NCBI GenBank assembly: GCA_003024985.2
Contig: PXIH01S0004100.1
Strand: one strand, 5' to 3'
Origin: Euperipatoides rowelli
Taxonomy: Eukaryota; Onychophora; Udeonychophora; Euonychophora; Peripatopsidae
Length of the DNA stretch: 13,218 bases
Shown here: positions 7,976 through 13,218 of the stretch, in pieces
How the letters are laid out: each line of letters begins with the position of its first letter
Numbering within the stretch: position 1 is the first letter of the stretch
Notes under the pieces: generated by a model
What the model was told of the DNA's origin: nothing
Database searches by the model: none
Seen by the model: only the letters and a program-made list of their open reading frames with translations
Translations under genes and position numbers: made by a program

Positions 7976-9389
7976 CTACAAGAAAAATGTAAAGATAGAA
8001 AGAAAAACAAAATAAATGAAACCAGCAGTTTATAATATATTTAAAATAGGATTTGGAGAAAAACATTAGTGATACAAGCATGGCTTACTTTTTTTTTTTC
8101 ATCAAATAAAATATCAAGAGTATAGGCTAAATCCACAAAATAGGCTAGAATAGGGCCAGTCTAAATACCATGTATTTTTTAATTTTTATTTTGTAGGTTA
8201 ATACTTTTTGCACTTCAATTGATTGTGGAGCAATTCTCAAACCACAAAGTCATTTTGCAATTTTCAATGTCTTTATTCATGTTTTTTTTATCATCTATTG
8301 ATAGGTGGCAGTGGATTCAAATAACTATCTGTACATAATTAAACATACAACTAGATCTGATGCCTCTGCCTAAAATTTCTGATTGTTCAGGAGGTAAAAA
8401 TTGGGGGCATTTCTAAAAAAAAAGTGGAACAATAAAAATTTCATTACATACTGCCATCTGAAATCCAATGGTTGAACATGACAGTTAATATAACCTTTCA
8501 ATTTTCCAGCTAAGATTATTTTTAAAGTTCTCTTCTGAAAGAATTCCTAAGCTTTTTGATTACTTCTTGGCGAGAGAGGAAGTGCATACCTGTGCATAAA
8601 TTCAATACATAGCCTAGGTTTTATATCAGCATTGGGATAGCTAACATGCAATAAGTGGAGATATTAGAACACATAAATGAGATAGAACTACATACAGTAT
8701 GTGAGGAACACATTTATAGTGAGATATTATGAACACATATTGTGAGATAAAGAAACATGCAGGTATAAGTAAGGCATATATAAGATATTATAACACATAA
8801 GAAAGATAGAAACACATGTTAAGTAGAAACCTATAAGTAATACATGACATATTAGAACATTATGTGAAATTTAGCAGCACAGTGAATTTAGAAAACTTAC
8901 TGAAATTGAAAAATGTGAACATTACTGATATAAGAACAATTGAGATAGGCTATAGAACAAATAGGTGAGATATTTAAAAACAAATTTGTGATATGTATAT
9001 ATATAGAGAGAGAGAGCCTACAGTAAAAACATATAGCCTACTGTAGTGTAGATATAGGCAGGCACCCATGAGATATTAGAACACAAGTGAAAAATAGAAC
9101 GAGTAAGATATAGGGATAAAAATGTGATATAACATGTTATAGGAACATAACTGATATAAGAACACATATTAAAAAAAAACACAAGAAAAATGTTAGAACA
9201 TAAGATATAGGAATACTTAAGTAGGAAATTTAAACCAACAGCTTACTATAAATGACATACAAATGCAAGAAGGAAAATAAATATCCATCTGCTGAATGTT
9301 AAAATCACTCTCCCTATGCAAAAATTTTAACAGCAGGCTGCCAGAATCATACATAAATTCATAAATGATACAAACAATAAATTACTTAC
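7976..9389 (-). other. Intron of the WBP1/VOPP1-like gene
   Basis: Bounded by GTAAGT at 9389-9384 and TAG at 7978-7976, both on the minus strand, and 1414 bases long. The middle is taken up by a degenerate minisatellite (8658-9215). The remaining parts are AT-rich with homopolymer runs and no coding signal I can recognise. Confidence 0.7.
8658..9215 (+). repeat. Degenerate ~22-bp minisatellite
   Basis: Many imperfect, tandemly arranged copies of a unit close to GAGATATTAGAACACATAAGT. Clear copies begin at 8658 (GAGATATTAGAACACATAAAT), 8679 (GAGATAGAACTACATACAGT), 8720 (GAGATATTATGAACACATAT) and about 9071 (GAGATATTAGAACACAAGTG). The last copies near 9190 read TTAGAACATAAGATATAGG. Unit length and sequence vary strongly, so the array is old. 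A TATATATAGAGAGAGAGAG simple repeat interrupts it near 8997-9015. Confidence 0.75.
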
Positions 9390-9418
9390 CAATCCCATTC
9401 GCAGTAATAAGCTGAAAC
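9390..9418 (-). CDS. 29-nt micro-exon of the WBP1/VOPP1-like gene
   Basis: A very short exon on the minus strand with strong signals. A T10 then CTCTTCCAATTTCAG acceptor precedes 9418, and the donor after 9390 is GTAAGT. It encodes VSAYYCEWD plus the first two bases of a Trp codon that is completed by the first base of the exon at 7975. The joined reading frame continues as W-C-G-V-D-Q without a stop, and this phase match is the best evidence that the two exons belong together. V-S-A directly before YYC would suit the -3/-1 positions of a signal-peptidase site, so the signal peptide is expected in the next exon upstream. It enters at phase 0, and no convincing partner exon was found in the window. 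Confidence 0.72.
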
Positions 9419-9740
9419 CTGAAATTGGAAGAGAAAAAAAAAATATCAGATTATTAAATTAGATGTTTTATCTGGGTGTTAATTTTTTTTTTTTTTAAAA
9501 ATTACCCTGTATCATACTAGGTATATTTATGGATTTTCTAAGTTACTTAAGTTCAAACTTTAAACATTTATAATTTAGATTATTTTTTGTTGTTGTTGAT
9601 TTAAAACTAGAATGTTAAACTCATTTCAACCATGGGTCAAACTGATCTTATGTTATAGTGGCTAGCGACTATACTTATGTTATGAGTAAGGAACCTGAAG
9701 TATAATTTTATGGCAATAAAACTGGAAGTAGGGAGGAAGA
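9419..9740. other. AT-rich upstream intron segment
   Basis: No exon with compatible phase and splice sites was found. It includes a T-rich run (about 9483-9496) opposed by AAAAATT and an unassigned unique-looking stretch. Confidence 0.45.
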
Positions 9741-9753
9741 GGGGGGGGGGGGG
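9741..9753 (+). repeat. G13 homopolymer
   Basis: Thirteen consecutive G within a longer purine block (AGGGAGGAAGAG before it, AGA after it). Unusual in this AT-rich setting and a possible G-quadruplex or polymerase-slippage site. Confidence 0.9.
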
Positions 9754-9760
9754 AGATTTT

Positions 9761-9827
9761 GAAAATAAATTTCACCTGAAATTTATTTTCACCTGAAATT
9801 TATTTTGAAAATAATTTTCACCTGAAA
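9761..9827 (+). repeat. Hairpin plus tandem CACCTG repeats
   Basis: GAAAATAAATTTCA (9761-9774) and TGAAATTTATTTTC (9777-9790) form a 14-bp perfect inverted repeat with a 2-base gap. TTCACCTGAAATTTATTTT occurs twice with a 17-bp offset (9771-9789 and 9788-9806), and a third partial copy, TTTTCACCTGAAAA, lies at 9814-9827. Each copy holds the E-box CACCTG (9773, 9790, 9819), the Snail/ZEB-type form. Whether it is regulatory or only a local slippage product cannot be told from sequence. Confidence 0.8.
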
Positions 9828-10164
9828 AACAGCACTTGATTGTGAGATTCAAAACTTTTTTTATTATTATTTAGAAATTATATATTGGTACAATACTCTA
9901 CTAACACTACAAATAAAACTGGCACATTAATGACATTCTTAACAACAATATTCTCAATCTACACTCTACAGCTTTTGACAATGTCAAATTATAAAGTTAT
10001 TTGTTGATTATTTAATCATAATAGTTATAAGATCTAATTTGATATTCAGTGAGTACATAATAGAAATTATATCACGTTCTGAAAATAATTTAAATTCCAT
10101 TCACGACTAGAAGGAAAATAAAAATCAATATTAAATCTTAGTTTTAGTGCATTTTATTTTTTAC

Positions 10165-10300
10165 AAGTTAAAATATAGACATTAAAATAGGAACATTTCT
10201 GCCAAAATTCTGATCATCTTTAGACAGATGAGCTTCTTTTGAAAATCAATTCCAGCTTCTGTAAATCTTGAGAGCAAATACAACAGATTTGCCCTACATA
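10165..10300 (-). repeat. Possible 3'-end fragment of an unidentified retroelement
   Basis: On the minus strand this reads like a dispersed-repeat tail: GGGCAAATCTGTTGTATTTG, then GATGATCAGAATTTTGGCAG, then AAATGTTCCTATTTTAA. Phrases of the type GATGATCAG...GAAA(C/T)GT are common near the 3' ends of LINE or Penelope-like elements in invertebrates. This rests on general resemblance only. The stretch from 9830 to 10164 shows nothing else. Confidence 0.25.
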
Positions 10301-10783
10301 TTATGGTCTAAACAAGAATAAGAAGCAGTGACATCTAAGGATGTGCATGCAAAAGTAATCTTGAATCTCATTTACATCTATACGTTTAGTATAGAATTAC
10401 AATAAGGCAACTGTTACTGTATCAGATTGTTTTTTATCAATAATAAAACAGAACAGATCATTAATATAACAACATAAATAGAATACGGTATCAATAATTA
10501 CATCAAATTTATTTTTGCTTTTACAAACCTTGGTGGATCATACTGTCTGCAAATCCTGAAGGTTGTGGTGAAGATCGGGCAGCAATCTTAAATGATAAAC
10601 AATAGATATCCCCTAGGGGGGGGGGAGACACTGTGTGTACCCTAAAACATTAATGAAGATCAAACTGGCTAATCTTAAGTAATAAATCTGGGTATTTAAT
10701 TCCTGGAGGAATGTATCCATTTCACACTGACAGGAATTTAGATATCCATTCCAGAGTCCCGTAAGTGCACCAGGTTAATATAA

Positions 10784-10796
10784 TGCATTGTGGGAA
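10784..10796 (-). promoter_or_regulatory. ZNF143/Staf-like motif, candidate promoter
   Basis: On the minus strand TTCCCACAATGCA resembles the conserved ZNF143-type promoter motif (TTCCCA-NATGC). The surrounding 10740-10870 is less AT-rich than its neighbourhood. It lies upstream of the WBP1/VOPP1-like exons in the right orientation and could mark the start of that gene. Downstream, an AAG|GTTTGT donor at 10530-10525 could close a first exon, but its phase cannot be tied to the exon at 9418. Confidence 0.3.
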
Positions 10797-10910
10797 ATCG
10801 ACAGTTTCCAACAAATGATCAAGTATGTGCGCCACCTCTATTTTGCCTCGAATGAAGTACACATGCACCCTTGGTCAAAATTTTACAATAAATATATTAT
10901 AGGCCTATAT

Positions 10911-11640
10911 TCATCTACTGCTGGAAGACGCTTCACCAGAATTTCTCAATGAATTTCTATCTTCATCAAATCGTTTGCAACCATATCCAGCAAACTTTTT
11001 AATTTTATCTTTCTATCACCAGCATGTTTTTTTTTGTTTCCCTGGAATCCAGTTGAGTATTTCTGTAGTCCATCTATTATTATCTAAATAATTGCTGCAT
11101 GCCTCGCCCTTTCCGAATATCACAAACCTAATTCATTCATTCTATTTTCTATTTCTTCATTTTACTCCTACACCTCTCCAATGTCTCCCAACTTCCTTGA
11201 GTTGTTTGTAGTTGTGAACCAACTTTGGATTGCGTCCAAGTTTCAGCACAAACCATCATTGCTGGTAATACACACTGATCAAAATTTTCCTTTTCAGACA
11301 TAAAGGAAGTTTTTGTGTTAAAATGTTATTTAATTTTCTAAAGGTACTACACCCCCCCCCGTCTATTTTCATTATTCTGTTGATTTCACCATCTAGTTTT
11401 CCCTTGTAGATGTCAACTGGCTTAAATTAATATAGTTGTTGACCTCTTCAATTAAGACAACAATTACTTTAATCACTTTAGGCTGCACATATTTTCTGAA
11501 TAGCCTATTAGTTTGGTTTTTGCTAGATTCAATTTCAAGCCTGCTTTTGAGCAAGCTTCACTAAAAGTCAATTATTGATTTCTTAACTTTAAGATGCATT
11601 TTAGTTAAATGATGAAAAATCTTGTTTTTCAACATTTTAA
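10911..11640 (-). pseudogene. 5'-truncated RTE-like LINE, C-terminal reverse-transcriptase region
   Basis: Minus-strand remnants of the C-terminal part of an RTE-type endonuclease/reverse-transcriptase polyprotein, in several frames. In order: EACSKAGLKLNLAKTKLIG (the L-x-N-x-x-KT motif of the RT thumb side), EVNNYI, FRKLNNILTQKLPLCLKRK, DQCVLPAMMVCAETWT (matching the familiar LPLCLKRK-FDQCVLP---AETW block), RWTTEILNWIPG, and a terminal RNSGEASSSSR before TGA at 10913-10911. Frame changes and stops are frequent (a shift lies between KLPLCLKRK and DQCVLP), and a C9 tract at 11352-11360 interrupts it. The endonuclease and the RT catalytic core are missing, as expected of a 5'-truncated insertion. 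The gene runs in the same direction as the host exons. Confidence 0.87.
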
Positions 11641-11667
11641 AAGTCAGTTCACTCTACCCAATTCCCC

Positions 11668-11720
11668 TGTATGTCATACATTCTCTAGAAAAAGATAATT
11701 CTCCAGTAAATCGCTGAAGC
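11668..11720 (+). repeat. Direct repeat, left copy
   Basis: TGTCATACATTCTCTAGAAAAAG followed by ATAATTCTCC-GTAAATCGCTGAAGC resembles 12213-12285 (GTGTCATATATTCTCTAAAG, ATAATTTTCGGATAAATCAC, AGAAG). The copies differ by an insertion of about 11 bases and by scattered substitutions. Confidence 0.55.
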
Positions 11721-11969
11721 AAATTCAAGCCACAGTTGCCATTTATGAAAATTATATTCATAAAAAATATTTGTTCTGCATTTAATTTTAAATGCAGAGT
11801 ATTTCCAAAATACACAAACATACACATCAATTCTTTTGCAAATTAGTTTTGATATCGGTGGAATTTGAAGAAGGTGCTTGTACACTTCCAAATCTCGTAA
11901 TCTTTGACTTTTCAACAACAAGCATGAACTGGCAGCAATAGTAACAGCGTATTCCTCATCAATATCCAT
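11685..11969 (-). CDS. Unrecognised open frame, possibly the N-terminus of a Harbinger-type transposase
   Basis: A 94-codon open frame starting with ATG at 11969. The first 26 residues, beginning MDIDEEYAVTIAASSCLLLK and followed by basic residues, have the acidic-start, alanine-rich, LLL-basic pattern seen at the N-termini of many HARBI1/PIF-type proteins in invertebrates. After about residue 31 the sequence becomes Phe/Ile/Tyr/Lys-rich and looks like translated AT-rich DNA, so a splice site or deletion is likely. No DDE motifs are present. It lies between the two copies of a direct repeat and below an inverted CCAAT box (about 12320), consistent with a small dead element. It may equally be a chance frame. 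Confidence 0.28.
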   Translation of the reverse strand: MDIDEEYAVTIAASSCLLLKSQRLRDLEVYKHLLQIPPISKLICKRIDVYVCVFWKYSAFKIKCRTNIFYEYNFHKWQLWLEFASAIYWRIIFF

Positions 11970-12120
11970 TGAATTTAAATAAATTTGACGAGGATATAGC
12001 TAACAGAAAGCACTAGACATCAGAATAACACTTTCATTAAAATCTTATTTCCAAGAAAAATATCTGTCGATGAGTGTCAGGTTTCTGTTGCAAAATATTT
12101 CTCAGTGACTAAATCATCTG

Positions 12121-12178
12121 TAGAGATTTCTTTCACAGTGATTTTATCCCCAATATGTGTCGGGTGATAAAATCTCTA
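12121..12178. repeat. Imperfect hairpin
   Basis: GATTTTATC (12140-12148) pairs with GATAAAATC (12166-12174), extended by CCC/GGG with one bulge. An alternative outer pairing is TAGAGATT (12121-12128) with AATCTCTA (12171-12178). Function unknown. Confidence 0.6.
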
Positions 12179-12212
12179 AGAATGTGATGCCTGCGATACA
12201 TTCTGTCGTGTG

Positions 12213-12285
12213 TGTCATATATTCTCTAAAGAAAACTGATGTTAAAAATAATTTTCGGATAAATCACAGAAGTAGACTATGCCTC
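12213..12285 (+). repeat. Direct repeat, right copy
   Basis: Partner of 11668-11720 in the same orientation, 545 bases away. Confidence 0.55.
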
Positions 12286-12309
12286 TACTTTTTGACTATC
12301 TTTAAAGAA

Positions 12310-12400
12310 TTAAATCGCAGCCAATCACCACCGAAGCTAGCACATGGGTCACCAAACGTAGTGGCTTGCAAACTCAACTAAGGCCTCTGTTCATGAAAAT
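12310..12400 (-). other. Possible terminal/promoter segment of a small DNA transposon
   Basis: On the minus strand a segment starts with TTCATGAACAGAGGCCTTAG, contains GTTTGCAAGCC and an inverted CCAAT box (GATTGGCTGCG), and leads toward the ATG at 11969. This arrangement resembles the ends of Harbinger-type elements. No opposite TIR could be found, so it stays a suggestion. The plus-strand frame 12157-12381 across it is not a convincing gene. Confidence 0.25.
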
Positions 12401-13218
12401 TATTTTTTTCTTAAGATAATCGTTTAAATTATGCGCACAAAATCATTACAGGCTATATCAAATAATGGAAAGTTCTTAAAACCGATCGGTGTCGCTTTAT
12501 TTCAATTCATAAATAATTTTAGACTGACACGGATGTTGGAAATCACCCTAATGGGCTGGTTCACTTCAAAGTAAAGCTGCTACTATGGCTGGCTCTAATT
12601 ATTTCGTTCCTCTTCTTTGGCTACTGTTTTCAATAAGAATAGAATAACTGGAATGTTGGCCATTGCTGAGAGAAATGACTTTATACAAGAGTCGCATTAA
12701 TTATCTGGAAACAAACTTGACCTAATGTGATCGTCTAACCTCCACAATTACAAAATTATAGTTAACAGGGAAATAAATCAATTATACTTTTGCACTCTAC
12801 GATAATTATATGTAGGCTTATTAAGATAAAGATTCAAGGGATTTTTAAAAAGCCGGCATTATTCCTACGGAGATGTAGTTAACTATGCATGCACAGTAAT
12901 TATCGTATTTTCCTAACACAAACTGATTGTATACTGAAATGATGGAATGCAGATCTTTTTAAATTAAAAATAAGTAGGCTATTACATAAAACATGCTAGC
13001 TTCTATGACACTTTATAATTAAAAAACACAAATATGAATTTAAATACAATATGCTACAATGTGTGGGGCTCTATGCTGAGCAAATGATCTCTTCGGTTTT
13101 AGCCTATTTTATTTTTTATTTATTTTATTTACTATAAAATCAGGATCTAGCACCCAATTACTAAGGGTGTTATTATAGATCCCTTCGTTTACAATAAGAC
13201 ATTTACAATAACATATAA
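12401..13218. other. Unassigned AT-rich stretch
   Basis: No protein similarity or repeat structure was recognised apart from short ATTT-type simple sequence near 13105-13132. A 20-residue plus-strand frame at 12585-12647 looks like a signal peptide (MAGSNYFVPLLWLLFS) but has no usable donor site. Confidence 0.5.

Noticed and set aside
10611-10712. Minus-strand frame with a signal-peptide-like start (MDTFLQELNTQIYYLRLASL)
   Set aside because: It has no good donor in phase 0 (only GTTTTA) and runs into a G10 tract and a stop. Not enough to call it the first exon.
10843-10855. CTCF-like AGGTGGCGC on the minus strand
   Set aside because: The 5' half of the CTCF consensus does not match.
12585-12647. 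Plus-strand micro-frame resembling a signal peptide
   Set aside because: No donor site, no downstream plus-strand coding signal, only 20 codons.
12610-12670. Minus-strand start MANIPVILFLLKT with a favourable start context, phase 0 before a GTAGCC
   Set aside because: The donor is poor and the hydrophobic core is short. It would join in frame to VSAYYC but needs transcript evidence.
1-13218. tRNA, rRNA, CRISPR arrays, bacterial operon signals
   Set aside because: No TTCGA-type tRNA arms, no rRNA-like GC-rich blocks and no regularly spaced identical repeats with unique spacers. Splice signals show the DNA is eukaryotic.

Overview
The window is AT-rich animal DNA from a repeat-laden intergenic and intronic region. 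It has canonical GT-AG splice signals, long A/T homopolymers, short microsatellites and four decayed transposable-element remnants. Frequent TAGGCCTA/TAGGCTAT-type words and the kinds of elements present suggest a marine invertebrate, but I cannot name the clade. No long intact gene, rRNA, tRNA or CRISPR array is visible.

Layout, left to right. Positions 1-331 hold a short hairpin repeat. Positions 332-818 are the C-terminal end of a Ty3/gypsy polyprotein on the minus strand. At 863-882 there is a perfect GC-rich palindrome. Positions 1140-1760 are an old tandem duplication with a period of about 280 bp. Positions 2233-5711 form a roughly 3.4-kb element bounded by diverged terminal inverted repeats of about 240-275 bp. 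Its interior on the minus strand (5326 to 2964) is a decayed gene of about 790 codons. That gene encodes an XPG/FEN-type (PIN-fold) nuclease-like protein with a conserved N-terminal half and a cysteine-rich tail. Positions 5712-7900 are AT-rich with a triplicated CRE-like palindrome at 6831-6937.

Two small exons (9390-9418 and 7904-7975, both minus strand) have good splice signals and matching phases. Together they encode a Cys-rich ectodomain segment like the WBP1/WBP1L/VOPP1 family, so positions from about 7904 upward lie in a host gene read leftward. Its intron carries a degenerate minisatellite of about 22 bp (8658-9215). The upstream intron has a CACCTG hairpin cluster beside a G13 run. 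A possible promoter motif sits near 10784-10796. Positions 10911-11640 are a 5'-truncated RTE-like LINE (minus strand). Positions 11668-12400 may be a remnant of a small DNA transposon. The rest to 13218 shows nothing I can assign.

The most notable object is the TIR-flanked nuclease element. The protein has the full acidic-residue layout of an XPG-type nuclease, and I see no DDE transposase beside it. The copy itself is dead, with at least nine in-frame stops and about seven frameshifts. All decayed element genes and the host exons lie on the minus strand.
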